This document shows positions 56,601 through 63,780 of a DNA stretch of 64,000 nt, in pieces. The translations under genes and the position numbers were made by a program. Each line of letters opens with the position of its first letter. Positions within the stretch are counted from its first letter, which is position 1. The notes beneath the pieces are model-generated. The model worked only from the letters and a program-made list of their open reading frames with translations, was not told the origin of the DNA and searched no databases. The DNA lies in the NCBI GenBank assembly GCA_036365455.1, contig JAWQUS010000022.1, positions 6,262,001-6,326,000 on the forward strand. Direction: 5' to 3'. This stretch comes from Macrosoma leucophasiata (taxonomy: Eukaryota; Arthropoda; Insecta; Lepidoptera; Hedylidae).

Positions 56601-58306
56601 CTGGGCAGAAACGAACGCAAAGACTGCACCGTTCAGCACTGCCAGGTGTCCAGTCGGTGAGGGTGGAACTTCTCTCTTTGAAGTATTTTTTCTTTTATCA
56701 GTGTACCATTAGGTGGCACCTTGTGTAGTAGACGCTACATTTTGATATACTTAAAAATAACATAAGGCCTAATCGGCGTAGATGATGAAATAAATAACTC
56801 TTTCGTAGTTCATAGTTCATAGTTTCTAGACAAAACTGATTGAAATGTGAAAAAGTGAGTATAATACACATATATGGTGGTGGAAATCCATGACGATTAA
56901 CTTATGATTTTTTTTTGCTTTTTTAAAAAAAACTTCGTAAAAATCGGACTACAATTAACAAAAAACATTCAAAACCAAATATGAACAAATAGGCATACTT
57001 GTATACTTTTTTTAATGAAGGCACTTGTTTTCAGGGATGATACTCAATGTTTTTGATGAAGAATATAGAACCATGGTGTCCCCAGCTGCAGTCTGGTATT
57101 GTTTCGTTCTCCCTTTAAAAAGTAAAACAATATATACGTTGCTCACTTGGCTAATACACTACATACCTGCCATGATCATAGACGTAGTACTTGCAACAAT
57201 GGGAAAAGAGTTAAGGTTCGTATTTTGGAAGTTAAGTTATTACTATAAACTAACGCCGAGATACACAGACCATTTTCAGATTTCATCTAGTTTCACTTTA
57301 AATTTTCGTGCCTAACTTTTACAGTACCTACTCAACCATTTTAATGTACATCGAGCCTACGAAAGAGACAATCGGCTGGTTTCGACTTCGTAGAACGTTA
57401 TCTCTGTTGCACACTGCCTCCGTAAGCACGGAAAGTACGGTCAACGTCATGTCAAATAGGTACGGTGCGAAAGAGATAACACTCTACAGATCCGAAATAA
57501 GCCGAAGTATACGAAAGTATAAGAATCTCTGACTCTGAAGCCAAAACATGGGTGTTATGATCACAATATATAAACTGATATCTTGAGATAACCATTTGCT
57601 TTTATCTCGGTTTGAAAGAGTTGCATTTTTTGAACAAGCAGTGTACACCGTATACCTATTATAGCTATATGTCACAGCTGAGCGAGAATTGACCTCCAGG
57701 GCATTACGATGTTAAGAAAAGTACGTAGGTAAATGAGTTTGTCACTTGAAGAAATTGTTTCGTGTATCCATCTACATGTTAAATTACCTACCCAAAAAAA
57801 AAACATAAATTTTGAAAATTAGATTTTTTTTTAAATTACATACCTATATTTTTTACATCATTGTGTCCAGAATCATGAGTACTAATATCAGTTTTTTTCG
57901 GAAGCGTTCCCTTGACACCCTGTATATTTTTTTAAATTGCAGATTATTGCGCGTCTACAAGAAGTGCTACACCCTAGCGTTAGCCATGCATCTTTATGCT
58001 CTAAACGAATGGATACTACGTGATGATAATACAGAAAAATTGTATGAAAAGTTGTCGAAAGTCGATAAAGATATTTTTAATTTCAATATTGAGACGGTGG
58101 ATTGGAGAGATTGTATAGGGAGATGGACTCTCGGTGTCAGGAGATATATCATCAAAGACCAACTCAAAGTCTCACATGCGGCACTTAGAAAACAAACAGT
58201 GCTGAAAATAATAACATTTATTTTAGGGTTATTGTATGTTTATGTGTTTTATAGATTTTTCTGTTTCCTTTACTGGATATTGTTGTGTATTTTCTCGTTA
58301 TTTTAA
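35657..58306 (+). CDS. fatty acyl-CoA reductase (ten exons, ~509 aa)
   Basis: Exons 35592-35775 (coding from Met 35657), 36974-37064, 44135-44257, 46067-46191, 49287-49445, 50548-50651, 52678-52745, 55669-55864, 57035-57215 and 57943-58306; the phases fit throughout. The N-terminal Rossmann domain has TGGSGFIG (24-31) for NADPH, the active-site VYVSTAY (Ser159) and YTFTK (Tyr215, Lys219), then [31 protein letters not shown] and a C-terminal FAR_C domain ([18 protein letters not shown]) ending in a hydrophobic anchor. FARs reduce long-chain acyl-CoA to alcohol with NADPH, usually at ER or peroxisome membranes, for waxes, cuticle lipids or pheromones. The reading frame stays open upstream of Met 35657 to the splice acceptor at 35591, so an earlier coding exon may exist and the start is tentative. 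Odd points: the glycine-rich GKG stretch after the WID motif is replaced by [13 protein letters not shown], and two donors are weak (gtcttc, gttcgt). Substrate cannot be told from sequence. Confidence 0.88.
35890..36135. repeat. family B copy in FAR intron 1
   Basis: ATAACAATAATGGCAACCC to CGGCTTAACGTGCCCTCCG; same unit as 40611-40970 but shorter at the right. Confidence 0.7.
36331..36803. mobile_element. MITE family T, copy 1 (TA-flanked)
   Basis: AAGGAGATGTTGC at the left, GCAACATCTCCTT at the right, TA on both sides (36329-36330, 36804-36805). 473 bp, non-coding. An inverted second copy is at 53385-53860 in FAR intron 7. Confidence 0.85.
37134..37460. mobile_element. hAT-like MITE (CAGTGCCGGAT ends), copy 2
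   Basis: CAGTGCCGGATTAGCC to TTATCCGGCACTG; flanks GATCCTTT (37126-37133) and GAACCTTT (37461-37468) match 7/8. Confidence 0.85.
38050..38455. repeat. (CCA/ATC)n trinucleotide repeat tract
   Basis: Long run of CACCAC and ATCATC with interruptions. Open on both strands because of its composition; the Pro-, Ser-, Thr- or Gly-rich frames are not genes. Lies in FAR intron 2. Confidence 0.85.
38640..39480. repeat. inverse of the repeat block at 8150-8720, plus AGGGTTCCGTA repeat
   Basis: CCGGTCAAGTGCGAGTCAAA at 38650, TTCTAGCTATCACTG at about 38930 and AACATCCCCTGGTATTTATT at about 39400 mark the same repeat families in reverse order. Confidence 0.55.
39488..39860. repeat. family B, near full-length
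   Basis: ATAATAATGGCAACCCATTA to CGGGGCCATGCGCGCTTTC; includes ACGATCCACACCAGCCAC. One of the three longest copies. Confidence 0.75.
39899..40115 (-). mobile_element. family A element, copy 4
   Basis: Plus-strand ends CACACCGCGG and TATTCTCTG; flanks GCAGTGG and GCAGTGA match 6/7. Confidence 0.8.
40240..40448 (-). mobile_element. family A element, copy 5
   Basis: Flanked by GCACTAG on both sides (40233-40239, 40449-40455). Only about 125 bp from copy 4, in the same orientation. Confidence 0.85.
40611..40970. repeat. family B, near full-length
   Basis: Preceded by AATAATAATAATGGC and ending GGGCCATGCGCGCTTCG. Good reference copy for the family. Confidence 0.75.
41104..41300 (+). mobile_element. 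degraded short Helitron
   Basis: TCCCTACTATAATATTATAA-type 5' end and GGCGACGCCGCGTGCAACAG hairpin at the 3' end, but CTGT in place of CTAG. Confidence 0.5.
41380..41640 (+). repeat. repeat family F copy
   Basis: Inverse of 4340-4645: AAAATCGTCTATTACTACG, TTTGGGCTTGTACTTTGAC, CATATGGCTACTCCCC. Confidence 0.65.
41958..42033 (-). tRNA. tRNA-like sequence (left arm of palindrome)
   Basis: 76 nt on the minus strand with A-box GTAGCTCAGTTGG, B-box GAGTTCGAGTCTCG, a 7-bp acceptor stem (GACTTCG with TGAAGTC) and an anticodon loop CTAGATT. The base after the anticodon is T rather than purine and one anticodon-stem pair is A-C, so it is probably a SINE head and not a working tRNA gene. Confidence 0.4.
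42272..42347 (+). tRNA. tRNA-like sequence (right arm of palindrome)
   Basis: Same cloverleaf: GACTTCG/TGAAGTC acceptor, GCTC/GAGC D stem, CTGGA/CCCAG anticodon stem, GCGAG/CTCGC T stem, loop CTAAATT. It differs from the left arm in the loop and variable region. Pseudo-tRNA or SINE head more likely than a functional gene. Confidence 0.4.
42540..42865 (-). repeat. family C fragment followed by SINE-t
   Basis: 42540-42690 is a family C piece (AAGGTCAAAATGCAGATGCG). 42690-42865 is the SINE-t body and tRNA-like head (CGGGGATCGAACCCGCAACC on the plus strand). Confidence 0.65.
42975..43790. repeat. inverted pair of family C copies
   Basis: 42975-43262 runs minus, 43500-43790 runs plus; their GAGCTC-rich ends face each other across 240 bp that hold another partial copy. 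A transcript of FAR intron 2 could fold here. Confidence 0.7.
44430..45720. repeat. repeat N split by a LINE insertion
   Basis: 44430-44475 (AAACGTATTTTAGCTAAAGT, TCTCCTTTGCC) and 45645-45720 (TATCCTGCATATTTGACAAT) are the two halves of the repeat that is continuous, inverted, at 22385-22500. The gap is filled by the LINE remnant. Confidence 0.65.
44480..45640 (-). pseudogene. LINE-3w, reverse transcriptase C-terminal remnant
   Basis: Minus-strand frame down to 44967: [80 protein letters not shown], which is the post-catalytic thumb and tail of a CR1/jockey-group RT. The catalytic core is missing (5' truncation at about 45620). The 3' UTR is AT-rich to about 44480. Confidence 0.75.
45730..46066. 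other. rest of FAR intron 3
   Basis: A short Helitron-like scrap (GTTTCGCACGGTTACAATG near 45890, tail CTCTTTATTAGTATGG). No gene. Confidence 0.35.
46585..46955. repeat. family B copy inside the hAT-type element
   Basis: ATAATAATAGCAACTC to CTACACCAGCCGGAAGG; diverged, with GAAACGTCCCACTGCTGGG duplicated to GGGCACTGGGCACG. Confidence 0.7.
47080..47890 (+). pseudogene. LINE-2w reverse transcriptase C-terminal remnant
   Basis: Plus-strand pieces in changing frames: [49 protein letters not shown], then [32 protein letters not shown] and a 3' end near GGCGACGGTGACCGCTTTCC. Frameshifts and internal gaps make it dead. Its 3' end is the source of the scattered fragments at 19000-19165, 32620-32840, 55911-56100 and 59800-59925. 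Nested in the hAT-type element. Confidence 0.8.
48543..48720. repeat. right half of a family E repeat
   Basis: Continues the family E copy interrupted at 46437: GGTATTGGTCAAAACTTGAT, then GCGCTACAGACCCGAAATAA. Confidence 0.7.
48883..49092 (-). mobile_element. family A element, copy 6
   Basis: Flanked by GCCCAGT on both sides (48876-48882, 49093-49099). Confidence 0.87.
49690..49752 (+). repeat. duplicate of the 3' end of FAR exon 5
   Basis: ATGATACAGCTGGCTGAAAC through the donor site CCCGTAAGTTA repeats 49390-49453 with one internal change (AGAT to AAAT). It lies in intron 5, 240 bp after the true exon, without the exon's 5' half or a good acceptor. Confidence 0.85.
50040..50480. repeat. 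family F copy followed by SINE-g
   Basis: 50040-50235 has GGGGAGTAGCCATA and AAAATCGTCTATTACTACG. 50235-50480 is a minus SINE-g (CAAGCATACATGCAAACACC, then GAGATAGAGCATTTGACACC). Confidence 0.65.
50970..51800. repeat. GC-rich insertion with internal duplications
   Basis: Sharply GC-rich in AT-rich surroundings. TCCACCCGGGCGTCTTGGGA occurs at about 51005 and 51490, and a ~100-bp block (GGCTGGGGAAGAGGTGTACG) occurs twice in tandem near 51217 and 51312. No coherent protein in any frame. Resembles the 3' UTR of a GC-rich non-LTR element, but I cannot assign it. Confidence 0.5.
51890..52040 (+). repeat. TCTGTCTG repeat fragment
   Basis: ACGGTACATATACCAAAA and GCTGATGTAATCAGGAGTAG match the start of the block at 11950-12090. 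Confidence 0.55.
52083..52206. repeat. two tandem hairpins
   Basis: TTACAAGAATAATGTGACAT pairs with ATGTCAAGTTATTCTTGTAA around a TTTAGATG core, and the unit is repeated at once, the second ending in ATGTCACATTATTCTTGTAA. About 62 bp per unit. Confidence 0.75.
53385..53860. mobile_element. MITE family T, copy 2 (TA-flanked, inverted)
   Basis: AAGGAGATGTTGC to GCAACATCTCCTT with TA at both sides. Inverse of 36331-36803 over its whole length; lies in FAR intron 7. Confidence 0.85.
54014..54087 (-). repeat. diverged tRNA-like SINE head
   Basis: Minus strand: TGTAGCTTAGAAGTAAAGCG and GCAGGTTCAATTCCTGCCCG resemble A and B boxes. The flank GGGAAAGAAAAATTTTACTT matches that of the palindrome arms at 41936-42371, so the three belong to one family. 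Confidence 0.55.
54140..54240 (+). repeat. LINE-4w 3'-end fragment
   Basis: GGATATCTGGCGCTCTACAC and CCTACCCCGTTAGGGACCTG, as in the fragments at 59110-59200 and 61690-61770. Confidence 0.6.
54590..55330 (+). pseudogene. mariner transposase, catalytic half, broken
   Basis: [16 protein letters not shown], then a stop (TAA at 54717-54720), [45 protein letters not shown], a second stop (TAG at 55015-55017), then [16 protein letters not shown]. The three aspartates of the DD34D triad are still visible ([20 protein letters not shown]) but the frame is cut twice and the N-terminal half is gone. In FAR intron 7. Confidence 0.85.
55436..55615. repeat. family E copy
   Basis: GAGCGTCATCTCTACTGCAT to AATATTTCTTGTTAGATA; ends about 50 bp before FAR exon 8. 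Another copy is at 57348-57505 in intron 9. Confidence 0.65.
55911..56690 (-). repeat. LINE-2w fragment with a LINE-1w copy inserted
   Basis: 55911-56100 and 56572-56690 are the separated parts of a minus LINE-2w 3' region (the right part encodes a degraded [13 protein letters not shown]). 56104-56570 is the LINE-1w 3' end (AGAAAT tail at the left), matching 8871-9442 with an internal deletion. 56024-56092 is a near-perfect palindrome with 30-bp arms (CGACGCCATTTTTGAAGAAC and its inverse). Confidence 0.8.
57348..57505. repeat. family E copy in FAR intron 9
   Basis: GACTTCGTAGAACGTTATCT and TCTACAGATCCGAAATAAGC. Confidence 0.6.
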
Positions 58307-58363
58307 TTTGTTTTATTTACAGAGCTTGAGATAATAATATGATTTGTGAACAAAATAATTTGT

Positions 58364-58369
58364 ATTAAA
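58364..58369 (+). terminator. candidate polyadenylation signal of FAR gene 1
   Basis: ATTAAA 58 bases after the stop codon; a common variant of the signal. No AATAAA is closer. Confidence 0.4.
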
Positions 58370-58444
58370 TAATCTTTTAATAACAATATCTTTTGTTTGA
58401 ACAGAAGAGATTGTGGCAACACAAATATTCCATCCTTATAAGGC

Positions 58445-58665
58445 TATTACACGACACGGTATTCAGGGTCCGGCAGAAAGTGTGGACGTGTCCTCGCGCC
58501 GGGTTGCCGCTTATTACACTATCCGGTCGACAGCGCCCTAACTCAATCACAGTACAAATACACGGGCCGCTCCGGTCGCCCTAATTAGGGCCCTAACTCC
58601 CTAAATGTTATTACACTACCCTGATCCTTGCTATCGTACCCTGAATACCGTGCCGTGTAAAAAGT
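58445..58665. mobile_element. MITE family P copy
   Basis: ACACGGTATTCAGGGTCCGG at the left, TACCCTGAATACCGTGCCG at the right. Inverse relation to 31481-31866; no nested foldback here. Confidence 0.7.
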
Positions 58666-58984
58666 CCTATAATAGTCAATTACCTACGAAGATAGATTTA
58701 GTAAGTACCTATAGGACAGTTTAGCAGGTATGTATAAAAATCTAGTGGTCCATAATTATTACTTATACTTTTTTATGTCATGAAAGTAGACGAGTAAACA
58801 GTTCACATTCATGGCAAATTGGAACTGTAGCATTTAAACACCTATACAATAAAATCCATGGACTTAAAAGAAGATGTGTTACCACGTCTGAGGCATAGAT
58901 AGATAAGCTGTTATTCCTCTATACTGATATTAACTAGGCTATCTAAGTCGAGTCGCTGTCTTGAAAATTATAAGTAGTCATATG

Positions 58985-59205
58985 GTTGCAGAGGCCCAGG
59001 AACATCAAGGCTCATCTACCACGACCAAATAGGTCGTGGTCGTAGTTCTGTCTGATGCTGCGATCAAAAGTCTTAGGAATCGGCGTGCATGTATGAAGAG
59101 AATGATGAAGGTAGAGAGGTATTTCAGGACCGGGATATCTGGCGCTCTACACTCTCTACCGACCCCGTTAGGGACCTGGAGTGAAGATACATACATATTC
59201 GCCAC
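58985..59205 (+). repeat. LINE-4w C-terminal fragment
   Basis: Parallel to 61545-61770: TTAGGAATCGGCGTGCATGT and ATGAAGAGAATGATGAAGGT, then CTCTACACTCTCTACCGACC. Degraded. Confidence 0.65.
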
Positions 59206-59282
59206 TCGGGGTGGCTCCTTTCGTGCACCCCTGGGCTGTTACCGCCTGATTGAAATACGATAGTACTTACCATTTAGCTGGT

Positions 59283-59560
59283 CCCGTGCTACGGAGGGCA
59301 CGTTAAGCCGTTGGTCCCGGTTGCTATCGATAGATAGCAGTCGTTAAACCTTGTCGGAGGCCTTATGGGCGGTTTGAAAACATCCGACTGCGGATTGGCC
59401 ACTAACCCGTATCTCCACCAATTCGTATTAGAGCAGCGTGGTGGAGTAAGCTCCAGGCCTCCCCCTAAAAGGGAAAGATGGCCTACAGATATTTGTTTCG
59501 GGTCTGGGTGTTTGTGTATGTGTTGTATGTGTACGACGGCACCCATGACACAGGTTTATT
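59283..59560 (-). repeat. family B copy with a SINE-t piece at its tail
   Basis: 59283-59475 is inverse family B (GCGGTTTGAAAACATCCGAC). 59476-59560 is SINE-t body (TTTCGGGTCTGGGTGTTTGT), fused where family B would carry its tail. Confidence 0.65.
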
Positions 59561-59799
59561 CGTAATGTGTAAGCATATATTATATTACTATTATAAATTT
59601 GAAAGTACGGATGTTTGTTTGTTTGCTATTCAAGCATGCCAAAGCGACTGAACGGATTTCGATGAAATTTGTACACAGATAGAGTAGGTATAGGTATATG
59701 CCTGTAACACATAGGATACTTTTTATCCTGTTTAGAATTTCCCAACACAATTTAAAAAAAAAACCTAAATAAAAAAACCCGTCATTGTAGCATCATAGT

Positions 59800-59925
59800 T
59801 CCAGGGCATTGCGCTTGCCATTGGTAAGAGTATTGGTATACTAGGCGTTGACATATCGAACGAAGTGCAATTCGGGCGTCACATTGAGTGTAAGATCAAG
59901 TTGGCATCCAAAAAGTTAATTAATC
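59800..59925 (+). repeat. LINE-2w internal fragment
   Basis: CAGGGCATTGCGCTTGCCAT to AAGTTGGCATCCAAAAAG; matches 47235-47355. Confidence 0.7.
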
Positions 59926-60223
59926 CTGTTAGTTTCGTAGCGCCTAACCTTTGCGCGAAAGTGTATTCGTCCGCAGGTACACTTCAGAGCAAAATGTTTA
60001 ATGGGCGGTACGAAACTGATCAAATAATGTCATAATCGAAAGCATTCCGATACTGGTTGCGCCGCCACGCTGGTCGTGGTCGCGCCATCACTAATTGCTA
60101 TAGCGCTGTATGAGACGCCATAGTTTCTCACTCACTATGCCGCCATTTTGGTAGTGTCGCTGTAGTGTGGCGACTCTGGTGTCTGTATGGTGTCTAGTTT
60201 TGGTAGCTTACGGACAGCACAGT

Positions 60224-60730
60224 CAGAGAATATGTAATAATACTACGTATAGAATGGACACTTCGACGTCCCGCCCGATTTCCCCGTCTCACCCAACCAC
60301 CTCCTGTTTTATGGGCGACGGTTGGTATTCTACAGCGAGGTTGCGAGCTGACTAGTTTTGAATAATTTGAATTCAATATATTATTTATTTACTTTAAAAT
60401 TGTGGTTGTAACGCTATTGTGTGCGATGGTAATATACCGTGATAGAATTCTAATGAACGAGCTCGAAAGCGTGTACATCTACATGTTACCTATTTGAACT
60501 GCCAGTAAGTGGTTATCGGTTTTCTCCAATAGAAACCGTTATCATGTTCTGGGTAGGTTATATACTGTATAGGTTATATACCACCGTACATTACCACTAT
60601 CCCTTACCAGCAGGTTAATTAGATACATATTTCAAAAATTAAAAATTAAAAATAAATTGAATTACGTAATGTTTTGCTCGTCGCGGCCCGAAGTCATAAC
60701 ACACACAGGTGGCGGAGTGTCCGCGGTGTG
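60224..60730 (+). mobile_element. family A element, copy 7, interrupted
   Basis: Starts CAGAGAATATGTAATAATAC at 60224 and resumes at about 60712 with GGCGGAGTGTCCGCGGTGTG. The outer duplication GCACAGT is intact at 60217-60223 and 60731-60737, so the ~370 bp between are a later insertion with loss of family A's middle. Confidence 0.8.
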
Positions 60731-60994
60731 GCACAGTGCCGCGGCTGGTTGTGCCGCCATGGTGTACCGGTGAAATACAGCCCTTACTGTGATCAATTTT
60801 CGTCGGTAAAACCCAAATACCGAAATTGAACTTAGTTAAGCCTTTTAAGCGAGTTTATCTTGCTTTGATTGTGTTTTATTTCAACTGTGAAATCGCGTGT
60901 TACCACAAGCCAAATAAAAGTTATTGTTATTAAGATTTATTTAATGCCAATTATTTTGTACGCAATAAAATTAAATTTCGAGCTCTGTAACAAA

Positions 60995-63780
60995 TTAAAA
61001 CAACGAGAAAATACACAAAATTGTCCAGTAAAGAAAACAGAAAAATTTATAAATCCCGTAAACATAAAATACACCTAAAATATATGTTACTATTTTCAGC
61101 ACCGTTTGTTTTCTAAGCCCCGCACGTGATACTTTGAGTTCCTCTTTCAAGATATATTTCCTGATGCCGTAGAACCATTTTGATGTACAGTCTCGCCAAT
61201 CCACCGTCTCAATATTGAAATTAAAAATATCTTTATCGACTTTCGACAAGTTTTCATACAATTTTACAGTATTATCGTCATGTAGTATCCATTCGTTTAG
61301 AGCAAAATGATCCATGGCTAGCGCTTGTGTGTAGGCCTTTTTGTAGATACGCATTAATCTGCAAATAAATGTTTATGTACGTGTAACGGGAATAATGCAC
61401 AGCCTCAAACCTCAAACACCCCAATTAGAAACTTGAAATAGGTAATCATAATACATGAACTGAAGGCATGCTCCGATGGTTCGGGCATATAGAAAGAATG
61501 TCGAATGAGCGAATGACTAAACTGATATACAATGCGAATGTGGATGGTTGCAGAGGCCCAGGAAGACCAAGGCTGACCTACCATGACCAAATAGGTCGAG
61601 TTCTGTCTGATGGTGGTGTCAAAAGTCTTAGGAATCGGCGTGCATGTATGAAGAGAATGATGAAGGTAGACGAGGCACGAGAGGTTTGTCAGAACCGGGA
61701 TGTCTGGCGCTCTACACTCTCTGCCTACCCCGTTAGGGACCTGGCGTGAAGATACACACACACACACACACACACATGAACTGAAATTACATGTTAATGT
61801 GTTAAATATTGTTTATTCAAGAAATAAGTTGTCCTCAATTTGTACGAAACAGTATGCACGCCCTATGCATATTTATCCTACCTCTACATATGGCGGCGGC
61901 ACATAAAACACAAACCTACCCACACGCACACTGTCGCAATATGATGAAGCGTGACATGCGTACCCCTCTTTAACATTCGCTAGTAATAAGATACATTTTT
62001 ACCACCTACGTCTAAATTGACCGGACTATTGGACTCTTTATACGGCACGGTATTCAGGGTACGATAACAAGGGCCAGAGTAGTGTAATAACCGGAGCGGC
62101 CCGTATTTTTTGTACTGTGATTGAGTTAGGGCGCTGTCGACCGGATAGTATAATAAGCGGCAACCCGGCGCCAGGCCACGCCCACCCTTTCTGTAGGACT
62201 CTGAATACCGTGTCGTGTAATAACCTTTTAAATCCGGTCAATTTTGTTATTATACAGAGCAAACTGCCAGTCGTTCTACACTTGCAGTTTGTGGGTTAAT
62301 TAAACGCAGCGGGCTTAAAACGCCCTTCGGATTCAGTACAACAACGGCTTCAGGGTACTATTGGATTTTGTAGTGCACAAGGGATGTTTGCGGACGGTCA
62401 TGTATATGACTTTTATGCCAACATGCGAAATAGAGTTGCATCCTTGATGCGCCGGGTCCGGGGGAGCTCCAATGATCTTCTGACCGTTATTGTAGAGAAT
62501 GAATGTACCGGAGCCATAACAAAGAGCTGGCTTACTATGTTAAGACCCCACACAAAAATTGTAACTCAATAGTCTGCTCTAGTTATTTAAGACTTGACAT
62601 TATTTATTTATTTATACATAAAATTTCATGTTTTATTATGTACATATTTAATTTAATTTTTTATTCTAAGATTTATTGTGTGTTTATTTTATGGATGAAA
62701 TGGTCTGAAATAGGTAAATGAGATAAATTGAATGAATTGAACTGAACATAAAGAAGAAAACGAACTCTGTTGGTGATAACTCCTTGTGGAGTTGAATTTC
62801 TTTTTTTGGAAACTCTGTATGTACATAACTTTTAAATTTTAAATGTAAGTTAATATCACCTACAGAAACATATTTTACTTATATTACAGCTACAGAGACT
62901 ATAGAATAGGCTTGCTTATGCATATTATAACGCTTGGAACTTTTTGCATCGTTATTTATCTCGGCGGTCAATGGAGAGGGCTATGCTCGGCATTTCCCTA
63001 CTGGATCGAATCAGAAATGAAGAAATCCGTAGGCGAACGAAAGTCGCTGACATAGCCAAGCAGATCTCCAAGCTGAAGTGGCAATGGGCAGGGTACATAG
63101 CTCTTAGAACCGATAGCCGCTGGGGCAGAAAGGTTCTCGAGTGGAGATCACGTATCGGCAAGCGCAGCGTAGGGCGTCCACCTGTAAGATGGACCGACGA
63201 CCTAGTGAAGGCTGCAGGTACCCGCTGGATGCACGTCGCTTCCGATCGGTCGGCATGGAGGTCATTGGGGGAGGCCTATGTTCAGCAGTGGACGTCCTAT
63301 GGCTGATATGATGATGATGATGATTTATCTCGGTAGGTGACAGTGGAATTTAGAAAAAAATATATAACATTATTAAAGAAAATTTTATGATCTACATTTA
63401 TGTCTCAGATAATTTAACGATAAAACTTACCGTTTTGAAGAAAAATTACAAAAACCAAATCCGAATTTATGTAGCTTCACTCTTATTTTTGATCTAATTT
63501 GACCGGACTATATTTTATTTCTTAAATTATTATTTACATATAATAAAATGCACATCTCAACGAGTTCTAATAAACTTCTTCAACTTCCAAAATACGAACC
63601 TTAACTCTTTTCCCATTACTGCAAGTACTGCGTCTATGATCATGGCAGGTATGAAGTGTATTAGCCAAGTGAGCAACGTATATATTGTTTTACTTTTTGA
63701 AGTGAGAACGAAACAATACCAGACTGCAGATGGGGACACCATGGGTCTATATTCTTCTTCCATAACATCGATAACAATGT
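60995..63780 (-). CDS. second fatty acyl-CoA reductase, last two exons (partial)
   Basis: Exon 63600-63780 ([37 protein letters not shown]) and last exon 60995-61358 ([30 protein letters not shown], ending CIFSLF-stop). Exon lengths 181 and 364 bp and phases equal those of exons 9 and 10 of the FAR at 35657-58306, and the last exons are about three-quarters identical in protein by eye count. This is the FAR_C domain and C-terminal anchor; the Rossmann domain lies beyond the right edge. The gene is convergent with the first, with 2.7 kb between stop codons. The intron (61359-63599) holds LINE and MITE fragments. No frame damage in the visible part, so it is presumably functional. Confidence 0.85.
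61465..61770 (+). pseudogene. LINE-4w C-terminal fragment (RTE-like)
   Basis: Open plus frame [67 protein letters not shown]: the conserved C-terminal tail of lepidopteran endonuclease/RT elements, then CTACCCCGTTAGGGACCTGG and a (CA)n tail. Lies in the FAR2 intron, antisense. Confidence 0.75.
62040..62220. mobile_element. MITE family P copy
   Basis: ACGGCACGGTATTCAGGGTA to CTCTGAATACCGTGTCGTG; 180 bp, shorter than the copy at 31481. Confidence 0.7.
62300..62575 (+). pseudogene. unassigned coding-like fragment
   Basis: Short frame with VYDFYANMRNRVASLMRRVR and VIVENECTGAITKS. The Arg-rich part resembles the tail of LINE proteins, but I cannot name the family. Followed by AT-rich DNA. Confidence 0.3.
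62938..63330 (+). pseudogene. RTE-type LINE C-terminal fragment
   Basis: Frame SMERAMLGISLLDRIRNEEI, KLKWQWAGYIALRTDSRWGR, KRSVGRPPVRWTDDLVK, WRSLGEAYVQQWTSYG-stop, followed by a (ATG)n-like tail (GATATGATGATGATGATGAT). This is the characteristic C-terminus of endonuclease/RT elements of the RTE group. 5'-truncated; in the FAR2 intron. Confidence 0.8.
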
